Positions 54,245 through 64,000 of a stretch of 64,000 bases of DNA are shown piece by piece. Both the position numbers and the translations under genes were made by a program. The DNA lies in assembly GCA_037349315.1 (NCBI GenBank), contig JBAIAC010000217.1, forward strand, positions 62,001-126,000, in the 5' to 3' direction. The stretch is from Chelydra serpentina (Eukaryota > Chordata > Testudines > Chelydridae). Each line of letters starts with the position of its first letter. Within the stretch, counting starts at the first letter, position 1. The notes beneath the pieces are model-generated. The model saw nothing but the letters and a program-made list of their open reading frames with translations. It did no database searches and was not told where the DNA came from.

Positions 54245-56750
54245 GACCTGAGGTGGACGAGGCTTTCTTCCACCAACTAACAGAAGTTACTAGATCACAG
54301 GCCCTGGTTCTCATGGGTGACTTTAATCACCCCGATATCTGCTGGGAGAGCAATACAGCGGTCCACAGACAATCCAGGAAGTTTTTGGGAAGTGTAGGGG
54401 ACAATTTCCTGGTGCAAGTGCTGGAGGAACCAACTAGGGGAAAAGCTCTTCTTGACCTGCTGCTCACAAACAGGGAAGAAATAGTAGAGGAAGCAATAGT
54501 GGATGGGAACCTGGGAGGCAGTGACCATGAGATGGTCGAGTTCAGGATCCTGACACGAGGAAGAAAGGAGAGCAGTAGAATACAGAGCCTGGACTTCAGA
54601 AAAGCAGACTTTGACTCCCTCAGGGAACTGATAGGCAAGGTCCCCTGGGAGAATAACATGAGGGGGAAAGGAGTCGAGGAAAGCTGGCTGTATTTTAAAG
54701 AAACCTTATTGAGGTTGCAGGAACAAACCATCCCGAAGTGTAGAAAGAAAAGTAAATATGGCAGGCGACCAGCTTGGCTTAACAGTGAAATCCTTGCTCG
54801 TCTTAAACACAAAAAAGCAGCTTACAAGAAGTGCAAGATTGGACAAATGACCAGGGAGGAGTATAAAAATATTGTTCAGGCATGCAGGAGTGAAATTAGG
54901 AAGGCCAAATCACACTTGGAGTTGCAGCTAGCTGGAGATGTTAGGAGTAACAAGAAGGGTTTCTTCAGATATGTGAGCAACAAGAAGAAGGTCAAGGAAA
55001 GTGTGGGCCCCTTGCTGAATGAGGGAGGGAACCTAGTGACAGAGGATGTGGAGAAAGCTAGTGTACTCAATGCTTTTTTTGCCTCTGTCTTCACAGACAA
55101 GGTCAGCTCCCAGGCGGCTGCACTCCGCAGCACGGTATGGGGAGGAGGTGACCAACCCTCTGTGGAGAAAGAAGTAGTTCGGGACTATTTAGAAAAGCTG
55201 GACGAGCACAAGTCCATGGGGCCGGATGCACTGCATCCGAGGGTGCTAAAGGAGTTGGCCGATGTGATTGCAGAGCCATTGGCCATTATCTTTGACAAAT
55301 CATGGCAATCGGGGGAGGTCCCGGATGACTGGAAAAAAGCTAATGTAGTGCCCATCTTTAAAAAAGGGAAGAAGGAAGATCCGGGGAACTACAGGCCAGT
55401 CAGTCTCACCTCAGTCCCTGGAAAAATCATGGAACAGGTCCTCAAGGAATCAATTCTGAACCACTTAAAGGAGGGGAAAGTGATCAGGAACAGTCAGCAT
55501 GGATTCACCAAGGGCAAGTCATGCCTGACTAACCTAATTGCCTTCTATGATGAGATAACTGGCTCTGTGGATGAGGGGAAAGCAGTGGATGTGCTATTTC
55601 TTGACTTTAGCAAAGCTTTTGATACAGTCTCCCACAGTGTTCTTGCCAGCAAGTTAAAGAAGTATGGGCTGGATGAATGGACGGTAAGGTGAATAGAAAA
55701 CTGGCTGGATGGTCGTGCTCAACGGGTAGTGATCAATGGCTCCATGTCTAGTTGGCAGCCGGTATCAAGTGGAGTGCCCCAAGGGTCGGTGCTGGGGCCG
55801 GTTTTGTTCAATATCTTCATCAACGATCTGGAGGATGGTGTGGACTGCACCCTTAGCAAGTTTGCAGATGACACTAAACTGGGAGGAGTGGTTGATACGC
55901 TGGAGGGTAGGGACAGGATACAGAGGGACCTAGACAAATTAGAGGATTGGGCCAAAAGAAATCTGATGAGGTTCAACAAGGACAAGTGCAGAGTCCTGCA
56001 CTTAGGACGGAAGAATCCCATGCACTGCTACAGACTAGGGACCGAATGGCTGGGCAGCAGTTCTGCAGAAAAGGACCTAGGGGTTACAGTGGACGAAAAG
56101 CTGAATATGAGTCAACAGTGTGCCCTTGTTGCCAAGAAGGCTAACGGCATTTTGGGCTGTATAAGTAGGGGCATTTCCAGCAGATTGAGGGACGTGATTA
56201 TTCCCCTCTATTCGGCACTGGTGAGGCCTCATTTGGAGTACTGTGTCCAGTTTTGGGCCCCACACTACAAGAAGGATGTGGATAAATTGGAAAGAGTCCA
56301 ACGGAGGGCAACAAAAATGCTTAGGGGGCTGGAGCACATGACTTATGAGGAGAGGCTGAGGGAACTGGGATTGTTTAGCCTGCAGAAGAGAAGAGTGAGG
56401 GGGGATTTGATAGCTGCCTTCAACTACCTGAAAGGGGGTTCCAAAGAGGCTGGATCTAGACTGTTCTCAGTGGTAGAAGATGACAGAACAAGGAGTAATG
56501 GTCTCAAGTTGCAGAGGGGGAGGTTTAGGTTGGATATTAGGAAACCCTTTTTCACTAGTAGGGTGGTGAAGCACTGGAATGGGTTCCCTAGGGAGGTGGT
56601 GGAATCTCCTTCCTTAGAGGTTTTTAAGGTCAGGCTTGACAAAGCCCTGGCTGGGATGATCTAGTTGGGGTTGGTCCTGCTTTGAGCAGGGGGTTGGACT
56701 AGATGACCTCCTGAGGTCCCTTCCAACCCTGAGATTCTATGATTCTATGA
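54245..56750 (+). mobile_element. Near-intact CR1 LINE, 5' truncated
   Basis: ORF2 runs in one frame from 54253 to 56664, broken only by TGA at 55690-55692. The endonuclease part shows LMGDFNHPDICW and GGSDHEMVEF. RT shows [64 protein letters not shown] and FADDTKLGG. The ORF2 N-terminus and ORF1 are missing. It ends with ATTCTATGATTCTATGA. It is the longest and youngest-looking LINE in the window and lies 180 bases before the PYD-B30.2 gene. Confidence 0.95.
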
Positions 56751-56850
56751 CCTTGTGCAAGTCACTTCCCCCTTTCTGTGCCTCAGTTTCCCAATTGATA
56801 AAATGGCACTAATAATACTGCCCTCCTTCGTGAATGGTTTTGAGACCGAC
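56751..56850 (+). mobile_element. MIR-like tail
   Basis: CCTTGTGCAAGTCACTTCCC, CTGTGCCTCAGTTTCCC and AAAATGGCACTAATAATACT are the standard MIR 3' half. It begins where the CR1 ends. Confidence 0.75.
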
Positions 56851-56930
56851 AGGACAGCAGTAGTTATTTGTATTATCCTCGGCACAGGACACTTTCCCGC
56901 TGAGCTCTGGGACGCCAGCCCGGGGTAGAG

Positions 56931-57207
56931 ATGGCAGAGAGCGGGTCCTGCAAGCTCGTCGACTATTTGAACGATCTAGAAGCGCGAGAGTTCAAGATGT
57001 TCAAGTTTCACCTGGAGAACTGTCCCCTGGACGATGGCTACAAGCGCATCCCCCGCTCCAAGACGGAGGCGGCCGACGCCATGGACATAGCTCGGGCCAT
57101 GGTCCAGGCTTACCAGGAGTCCAGGGCTCTGCAGATGGCGGTGAAGATACTGGATGGCATTAGCCGGAAGGATCTGTCGCTAAGGATCCAAAAGGACATG
57201 CCGGAGG
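56931..57207 (+). CDS. PYD exon
   Basis: Encodes the entire pyrin domain. Donor GGAGG|GTGAGTAG leaves phase 1, the usual boundary of PYD exons. Confidence 0.88.
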
Positions 57208-60162
57208 GTGAGTAGATGGAGGAGATCCCCCCTTCGTTTCCCCCTATGGTCTGACTCATTCCTTGCTGGAGCTTTTTGATGGGGAGGGGAGTCACCCTCT
57301 GGCGTGCCTCAGTTTCCCCGAGTCCAACAAGGGTGGCCTAGCGGCTCACGCCCAGAACTGGCACTCAGCGGACTGGGGTTCCATGCCCAGCTCTGCTGCT
57401 GGGTGATCCCAGACAAATCGCAGCCCCTCCCCCTCTCTGTGCCTCAGTTTCCCCCGCTGAAAAATGGCCGGATGGGACGCTGGCCTCCCCTCTAAAGTGC
57501 TTTGCCTCTACGGATGAAAAGCACTAAGGCATGGAGAGGCTGCAGCTGAATCTCTGCTAGTGAGCCTCATATAGACGCCGTGGCTGCTCTGTCTCACTGC
57601 AAGGGCTGCCCCTCTCCCGCTGGGGTATAAATGCCCCCTACATCGGTGGAAAGGGTTTTCCCGTCCTCTCTCCAAGATGCAGTAGGTCGATGGAGGAATC
57701 TGTCAACCCAACCGCGGCGACACGGGGGATGAGGGCGACCCATCTCCAGCGCTCGGAGCGGACATTTTTCGCCGCTCGAAAAATGCGGCGGGGTCGATCT
57801 CATTTGCAGCTAGGCCAGAGTCTCTCGGCTCTCAGCACTGGGGGCTTTGCTGGCCTGGCTCTGTCAATCCCGGGGCGGGGCAGTTGTTTTCCTCCCGCAG
57901 CTTTAAAAAGAAAAGTAAGAAAAATGCAGCTTGAGACCTTATTAGAGTTTGATTTAAGGGTATTTACTTTGTACATTTTGACATGGACAATTTGGCTATA
58001 AAACGTTAACTTTTGGAATCTCAGCATCTCCTGCCATTAAGTAATTACAGTAACTCCTCGCTTAACGTTGTAGTTATGTTCCTGAAAAATGTAATTCTGT
58101 ACACAGCGATGATGATTGTGAAGCTTGGTTGAGGTGGTGAAGTCAGAGGGTGGAAGAGGGTGGGATATTTCCCAGGGGATGCCTTGCTGCTAAATGATGA
58201 ACTAGCACTCGGCTGAGCCCTTAAGCATTAACACGTTGTTGTTAACCTAGCCTCACAATCTACAAGGCAGCACGAATGGAGGGAGGGGAGACAGCATGGC
58301 AGACAGAGACAGAGACACACACCCTGTGTGAAAGAGAGAAAGAGAGAGAGAGATGCGCATTGCCCCTTTAAGTACACTGACCGCACTCTAAGTACATTGC
58401 CTTTTTAAGTAGATCAGCAAGTTGAGACAGCAGCTGCTGCCAGCAATCTCCCTCCGTCCTGAGCCCTGTCCCCCTCCCCTGCTCTGTGGAGATGGGGTAC
58501 AGGAGTGGGGGAAGGGGGACACCCTGACATTAGCACCCCTCTTCCTCCCCAGCCCGCCCAACAAGGAGGAGACTCCCGGGAGCAGCTCCAAGGCAGAGGA
58601 CAGGAGCAGCACATGGCAGTGGGGGGAGGGACAGCCGAACTGCCCGGCAATTGACAGCCTGCTGGGTGGCTGCTGCACAGGGAACTTAGGGGAGCTGATG
58701 GGGGGCTGCCGGTCCACCCTGGTTCCAAGCCCCCACCAGCTTGCTCCACCGGGCTGCTCTTCCTGCAAGCAGTGGACAAAGCAGGCGGCTGCCAAACGAC
58801 ATTATAAGGGAGCATTGCGCAACTTTAAATGAGCATGTTCTCTCATTGATCAGCAAAATAACAACATTAACCGGGACGACTGTAAGTGAGGAGTTACTGT
58901 ATTGTCTGACCTCCCTTCCCCCCACCCAAAAAAGGATTTCCTGCAACTCTGAAAAATTCAAATAGATAAAAATAGAAAAAAGAAAGGCTTAAAACCCGTA
59001 ATGTGGCAGAAGTGTGAAAATGTCGGTTGATCAAACTAGAACGAAATGCTTAAAACCCGGAATTTCCAGCACCTGTGAAAATTTCATTCGATAAAAATAG
59101 AAGAAAAAGCTTCAAAATAAATGGATATTTATCCCTTGAACTTATAAACCCATGGAAATGGAATGCTGCCAATGCGAGCTGTAGGCGTAGTTCATTGTTC
59201 ACGTATAAAACGAGAGAGGGAGAAGACAATGCAACATTCGGGGGGGTTGATTCCTCCCTCTGTAGAGATTACCTGTCCTCACCAGAGCACCCCCTAGTGG
59301 GAAGCGATGTATCTACAATGGGGCTGATCCCGGGAGTTTGTAGACTGAGCTCCCGCCAGCCTGCCTTCGTTTGTCCCTTTTGGAGGCAGTTTCGCCCATG
59401 GGTAATTATTTCTCCCATGTGTCTCATAGTTTTCCATCAGACGCCAGAGCCGGCTGACGCAAGCAAGGACGGCGAAAAGGAGCAGCAGGAGAAGCTGGCC
59501 TCGGAGCTGTGCGATCGATTTTTCGGAAGCAAGAAGAAAGGTCAGTGACTGTCCAATACCAGCCCAGGGTGTGGTGAGATTTCACAGCGGCCGTTGTGCT
59601 GCATGGCCAGATCTCACCCTAACTCTCTGCTTCTCTCTTCCTAGTGGAGGTAAAGCTGGATCCCAACACTGCGTTCCCCACTCTGCGGATCTCCCAAGAC
59701 CAGAAAAGCATGAGGCTTGGGGACCGCCCCCAGTACCTTCCCAGCAACGCCGAGCGTTTTGATTTCCAGCCCTGCGTGTTGGGCGCCCCGGGCATCTCTG
59801 GGGGGCAGCTGGATTGGGCTGTGGAGGTGGGTGCCGGGAAAGGCTGGATCGTCGGCGCCGCCCGGGAGTCGGTGGAGAGGAAGGGGTATCTCTACATAAC
59901 AGCTGAGCAGGGGTTCTGGGGGCTTGAGTTGAACAATGGGGATTACCAGGCGCTCAGCACCCCTAAGACGACGCTTTCCCTACGGGCGCCTCTGCGCAGG
60001 ATCAAGGTGCATCTAGACTACATCCTTGGACAACTCTCCTTCTACAACAACGACACCATGGAGCACATCTTCACCTTCAACTACCCTTTTTCCGAGAAGA
60101 TGTTCCCCTTCTTCTTGACCTGGGACACGGACGTCCCACTCCAGCTCTGCCCATGTGACTGA
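56931..60162 (+). CDS. PYD-B30.2 (PRY-SPRY) protein, probable innate immune adaptor or sensor
   Basis: Three coding exons, 56931-57207, 59430-59540 and 59645-60162, all phase 1, join to 302 codons (301 residues plus stop). Residues 1-92 are a pyrin domain: LVDYLNDLEAREFKMFKFHL, a GYKRIPRSK helix 2-3 turn and a DLSLRIQKDM end. The small middle exon gives a charged linker (PADASKDGEKEQQEKLASEL). The last exon is a full B30.2: PRY part VKLDPNTAFPTLRISQDQKS, then CVLGAPGISGG, WIVGAARESVERKGY and YPFSEKMFPFFLTWD. PYDs self-associate with ASC, NLRP or pyrin proteins; B30.2 domains bind ligands. The usual pyrin middle (B-box, coiled coil) and an NLR NACHT are absent. The start is the first in-frame ATG, in a good context (AGAGATGG). 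No break seen. A fusion of terminal parts of a pyrin/NLR gene is one possible origin. Confidence 0.85.
57330..57480 (+). mobile_element. MIR-like CORE-SINE in PYD-B30.2 intron 1
   Basis: GGTGGCCTAGCGGCTCACGC, GGGGTTCCATGCCCAG, CTCTGTGCCTCAGTTTCCCC and AAAATGGCCGG. Confidence 0.8.
58048..58899. mobile_element. Tc1/mariner-type (Tigger-like) non-autonomous element
   Basis: Inverted ends begin CAGTAACTCCTCGCTTAACG on the left and CAGTAACTCCTCACTTACAG on the right (reverse complement). A TA dinucleotide flanks both sides (58046-58047 and 58900-58901). An interior of about 850 bp has no transposase. It lies in intron 1 of the PYD-B30.2 gene. Confidence 0.75.
59430..59540 (+). CDS. Linker exon of the PYD-B30.2 gene
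   Basis: Acceptor GTGTCTCATAG, donor AAAG|GTCAGTG; 37 codons, phase 1 both sides. The nearer AG after CCATC would break phase. Rich in Glu, Lys and Gln, and possibly a short helix. Confidence 0.7.
59645..60162 (+). CDS. B30.2 exon
   Basis: Acceptor CTCTCTTCCTAG. One exon encodes the whole PRY-SPRY domain to TGA at 60160-60162, as is usual for B30.2 exons of pyrin, TRIM and butyrophilin genes. Confidence 0.9.
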
Positions 60163-60412
60163 GAGTGCCTCCCCACCGCACGCTTTGCAAGAGCAGGGAT
60201 GTTAAACTCCGGCGCGCTGGCCAAAATTCCAGCCCCAGGAATGACCTGCTGCCACCCGCCTACGTACTTCCACTCCCACTTTTACTTCCTGTCTGGATCG
60301 GGTGCGTACCCTCCTTGACTGTCTCGCATGACTTTGCCACATGATATTTTGTGTTGTTTCTTGACGTCTCCAGCTCTCGGAGCCATGATTTTTTGTAAGA
60401 ATCTGCGCTTCC

Positions 60413-60418
60413 ATTAAA
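60413..60418 (+). terminator. Poly(A) signal of the PYD-B30.2 gene
   Basis: ATTAAA, 250 bases past the stop codon, followed directly by an A-run. Confidence 0.55.
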
Positions 60419-60514
60419 AAAAAAAAAGTAACTAGTTTTCTAGTCCTTTGGGTTGTGGAGAAAACCTGTAAAACCTGACCCTAGAAAGGTCAAACCCCAG
60501 AAGGCAAATGTAAA

Positions 60515-60541
60515 AAACAAACAAACAAACAAACAAACAAA
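60515..60541 (+). repeat. AAAC microsatellite
   Basis: Six to seven AAAC units after the end of the PYD-B30.2 gene. Confidence 0.95.
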
Positions 60542-60634
60542 ACCACCAAGGTTTATTATTTGTAAAATCTTGTTATTTTTTTTCAAGCCAATCTCATGAA
60601 TTTTGGGGGCTCCCATTCTGCTATTTGAGCAGGC

Positions 60635-61735
60635 GAGACTTAAAGAGTTCAGTCTGCTTCGAGAAGTTTGAGAGGTGACCTGATTTTGACGTGTAAGTAA
60701 GGCTATGCTTTAGTGACAGGTATTTTTAGTAAAAGACATGGACAGGTTACGGGCAGTAAACAAAAATTCACGGCCCATGAATTTTACTATATATCCCTAA
60801 CTAAAATTTCGGCGGGGGGTAATGAGGGACGGGGGTCTGGGAGTGCTGCGGGTGGTGTGGGGGAGGTGGCCCAGGACCCCCGCTGGTGCTGGGGAGGGGG
60901 GCAGCAACGGCTTGCGGCCGGGACTCCTGCTGGTGCTGGGGGGAGGGTGACCCCCGCTGGTGCTGGGGTGGTGGGGGATTGGCGGGCCTCTCAGGCTCCT
61001 TACCGGGCTCCGCATGTTCCAGCAGCTCCGTCCAGGGGGGCTCCAATTGCTGTTCCAGCTACAAGTGGTGGTTCCGCAGGCGCAGCTCCCATTGGCCGGG
61101 AACTGCAGCCAATGGGAGCTGCGGGGGCGGGGCCTGCGGGCACGGGCAGCTCGTGGAGCCCCCTGGCTTCTATTCTGCCTATGAGAGTGGGAGCTGAGGA
61201 GCCCTCCACCCTGAAGTAAGTGCCTCTCCCGCCCCCCCAATCCCCTAGCCCTGAGCCCCCTCTGAAATACTCAAACTGCTGCTGCTGGTCCAGGGGCTGC
61301 CTGGCTCGGGCAGCCCCTGAGCCAGCACCAGCCGCTGCAGAAGTCATGGAAAGTCACAGAATCTGTGACTTCTGTGACCTCCATGACAGACTCGCAGCCT
61401 TATGTATAAGTACCGTCACAAGGAGAAAATACCAGGTACCAAAGGGGTCTTTAAGGTAGCAGGGAAAACCGGGACTGGCTGAAAGTGGAAGCCAGACAAA
61501 TTGGAATTAGAAATTAGGCACAAATCTTTGAGAGAGATTGGAACAAACTCCTGGGGGGAGTGGTGGATTCTCCGTGTCTTGGTGTCTTTGCACCTTTCTG
61601 GACGTTGCTTTCGCCAGAACACAAGTTACTGGGCCCAATTCCGGGGTAACTGGGTAAGATTCTCTGGCCTGTTCTGTATAGAAGGTCAGATTAGAGGACT
61701 AATGGTCCCCTCTGGCCTTAAATTATGACTCTATG
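60635..61735 (+). mobile_element. CR1 LINE 3' fragment, split by a DNA transposon
   Basis: Left part AAAGAGTTCAGTCTGC and GAGAGGTGACCTGATTTTG, right part GTACCGTCACAAGGAG, GGAACAAACTCCTGGGG and the end TTAAATTATGACTCTATGA. The two halves are contiguous CR1 sequence once 60698-61402 is removed. Confidence 0.8.
60698..61402. mobile_element. hAT-like non-autonomous element inside CR1
   Basis: Starts TAAGGCTATGC and ends GCAGCCTTA, inverted. Flanks CGTGTAAG and TGTATAAG (60690-60697, 61403-61410) agree at 6 of 8. GC-rich interior with CCCCGCTGGTGCTGGGG-type repeats; no transposase. Confidence 0.7.
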
Positions 61736-61739
61736 ATTG

Positions 61740-62230
61740 GAATGAAGGGGGTACTTGCCTATCTCCCCTTAAAGTCCCTGTTGGGGATCTTCCCTGATGG
61801 GATTTTTGGAGGTGTTTGGCCACAGATACCAAATGCTTTAGCCAAGAGTTCGAGATTGGCCAGACTCTCTGGAGGCTCTTGCAGCTAAACAGCACTTAGT
61901 GTGACCTCAAGGCTGCTCTAACTGATACCAGGAGGGTGGGGTGGAGAAAAGGGAGTGGCCTACATATGTCTCTCCTCCCCCTTTTTTTTGCTGAGCGGTG
62001 TTGGTGTCAAATGGAAAAGGAGCATTGTTGAATCTTTCAGTAAACCATGCAGAAAAAGACAAGGATTGCGCCAAGCCCAGTGTGTTGTTCCCCCATTGCA
62101 ATCTCTCCCTGGGTGTAGAGCTGAGCTGCAAAACTTTAACAAGCCTGCACTGAGCATGTGCAAACTCAGTTGGTTCAAAGGCTTTTGTGACATGGTGTAC
62201 CTCACAATGGCACCCTGTAACCCCCACATT
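61740..62230. other. Intergenic, no gene recognised
   Basis: No family or gene signature seen. Confidence 0.4.
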
Positions 62231-62231
62231 C

Positions 62232-63246
62232 ATAGAATCATAGAACTGGAAGGGACCTCGAGAGGTCATCTAGTCCTAGGGTGACCAGATGTCCCGATTT
62301 TATAGGGACAGTCCTGATTTTTGGGTCTTTTTCTTATATAGGTTCCTATTACCCCCCATCCCCGGTCCCGATTTTTCACATTTGCTGTCTGGTCACCCTA
62401 TCTAGTCCAGTCCCCTGCACTCAAGGCAGGATTAAGTATTATCTAGACCATCCCTGACAGGGGTTTGTCCAACCTGCTCTTAAAAGTCCCCAAAGATGGA
62501 GATTCCACAACCTCCCTAGGAAATTTATTCCAGTGCTTAACCACCCTGACAGTTAGGAAGTTTTTCCTAGTGTCCAACCTAAACCACCCTCGCTGCAATT
62601 TAAGCCCATTGCTTCTTGTCCTATCCTCAGAGGTTAAGAAGAAGATTTTTTCTCCCTCCTCCTTGTAACAATCTTTTATGTACTTGAAAGCTGTTATCAT
62701 GTCCCCTCTCAGTCTTCTTTTCTCCAGACTAAACAAACCCAATCTTCCCTCATAGCTCATGTTTTCTAGACGTTTAATCATTTTTGTTGCTCTTCTCTGG
62801 GCTTTCTCCAATTTCTCCACATCTTTCCTGAAATGTGGTGCCTGGAACTGGACACAATACTCCAGCCGAGGCCTAATCAGCGTGGAGTAGAGCGGAAGAA
62901 TCACTTCTCGTGTCTTGCTTACAACACTCCTGCTAATACGTCCCAGAACGATGTTTGCTTTTTTTGCAACAGCGTTACACTGTTGACTCATATTTAGCTT
63001 GTGATCCACTCTGACCCCCAGATCCCTTTCCTCAGTACTCCTTCCTAGGCAGTCGTTTCCCTGTTTGTATGTGTGCAACCGATCGTTCCTTCCTAAGGGT
63101 AGTACTTTGCATTTGTCCTTATTGAATTTCATCCTATTTACTTCAGACCATTTCTCTGGTTTGTCCAGATCATTTTGAATTTTAATCCTGTCCCCCAAAG
63201 CACTCGCAACCCCTCCCCGCTTGGTATCGTCCGCAAACTTCATCAT
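62232..63246 (-). mobile_element. CR1 LINE 3' part, minus
   Basis: On minus, a 267-codon frame (63246-62443) starts MMKFADDTKRGG at the RT catalytic box and runs through the ORF2 C-terminus to its stop. The terminal CATAGAATCATAGAACTGGA is at 62232. A MITE is nested at 62277-62400. It is closely related to the CR1 at 34856-36144. Confidence 0.92.
62277..62400. mobile_element. AGGGTGACCAGA-family MITE with perfect 8-bp duplication
   Basis: 124 bp. The first 13 bases TAGGGTGACCAGA are exactly inverted at the right end. TCTAGTCC is duplicated at 62269-62276 and 62401-62408, in CR1 sequence. An 8-bp duplication points to hAT. Confidence 0.9.
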
Positions 63247-63249
63247 TCA

Positions 63250-64000
63250 CATATGGTTGTGATATTTTATAACGACACATGCCATGTAAGGTATCACATG
63301 AAAGGTCATGATCTGCTGGAACCCGCTGTTCTATCCAAATATGTATATCATTCGTGGGAATACAGGTATGAGGTTTTGCTGTATGGTTGTCACTGAAATA
63401 TGCTGTAAGTTTGCTAGTGACATACAAAGGACCCTCGCCCAGGAGGATGCTCCTCGACCATTAATCAGTAGGGCAGTTGTAATCAAAGGATTTGCAGTTC
63501 TATGATAGTCCACACAATGGGGGTTTACCGGATCACTGTGAAGCAGCAAAGCTCACGGGGACATGACCGGGCAAGTGTCTCCCAGACACATGGATTGAGG
63601 GTATAAAATAAGGAACAGTTGCTTGCAGCATGTCTTGGCCTTTCTCCTTCCCCACCTATGCTAGAAGCAACTGGAATGCTGAGAAGATGAAGATCATCGG
63701 AAGAGACCGGCCCAGGCTTAAGGGGAAACCTGTGTATTAAGAACTGTAACATCGAGTCGGGTGAGAAAATTGCTGATCCAAATACTGCCTAGTGTAAGAA
63801 GGTTTAAGATTTAGATTGTGCGTTATTCTCTTTTTTTCTTTGGTAACTTTCTCTGATTTTTCTTATGCCTACCACTTGTAATCGCATAAAACCTATCTTT
63901 CTGTAGTTAATAAATCTGTTTTTATGCTTTACTTAAAGCAGGATGTTTTGGTGGAAGTGCTGGGGAAACCGCAGCTCATGTACAAAGGCCGGTGCATGTC
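63250..64000 (+). mobile_element. LTR-like sequence, cut by the window edge
   Basis: Non-coding sequence with TATAAAATAAGG near 63602 and AATAAA near 63909, spaced as in an LTR promoter and poly(A) signal. No family match beyond that, and no coding sequence. Confidence 0.45.

Overview
The window is nuclear DNA from a vertebrate, most probably a cryptodiran turtle. The evidence is a turtle-type tRNA-derived SINE with a CR1-like tail (about 2793-2968, and a reverse copy near 17875-18029), many chicken-repeat-1 (CR1) LINEs ending in the ATTCTATG repeat, sauropsid LTRs, and intron/exon genes with sauropsid-like sequence. Species cannot be fixed by reading alone. No prokaryotic features are present.

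Four host genes can be supported. (1) An intact single-exon class II olfactory receptor, 14439-15383, plus strand. (2) THAP7 on the minus strand, four coding exons between 25076 and 20833, with a non-coding first exon in a CpG island near 25880-25960 and a poly(A) signal at 20578-20583. (3) A secreted protein of seven tandem fibronectin type II (FN2) domains, minus strand, eight coding exons from 41626 to 32315, resembling epididymal sperm-binding protein 1 (ELSPBP1). (4) A compact PYD plus B30.2 (PRY-SPRY) gene, plus strand, three coding exons 56931-60162. An olfactory-receptor-like fragment lies upstream of THAP7. All splice junctions were checked for phase by reading.

Layout: 1-2413 is a decayed Ty3/gypsy-type LTR element whose domains run protease, integrase, reverse transcriptase (the unusual Gmr1-like order). 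2.8-13.5 kb holds SINE, CR1, minisatellites, a hAT-like MITE, a Penelope-like insertion and a solo LTR. 14-18 kb holds the receptor gene, AT-rich tandem DNA and a young CR1. 20-26 kb is THAP7. 27-32 kb is mostly repeat relics. 32-41.7 kb is the FN2 gene, whose introns hold nested transposons, minisatellite and an ACAACAC satellite. 42-46 kb is a CR1 containing a copy of its own flanking sequence. 46-53 kb holds a 48-bp minisatellite, an LTR, a roughly 1.5-kb tandem duplication and a 1.4-kb pyrimidine-rich minisatellite. 54-56.7 kb is a near-intact CR1 ORF2, directly followed by the PYD-B30.2 gene. 60.6-64 kb holds CR1s with nested MITEs and part of an LTR.

The genes show no common pathway: odorant detection, transcriptional control, probable reproductive-tract secretion and probable innate immunity. 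The most unusual features are the seven-domain FN2 gene, the compact PYD-B30.2 gene, the integrase-before-RT element, two Penelope-like insertions with 13-bp target duplications (one carrying a hammerhead-like core), a three-level nested insertion, and a 48-bp SINE-derived unit that has expanded at three separate places.
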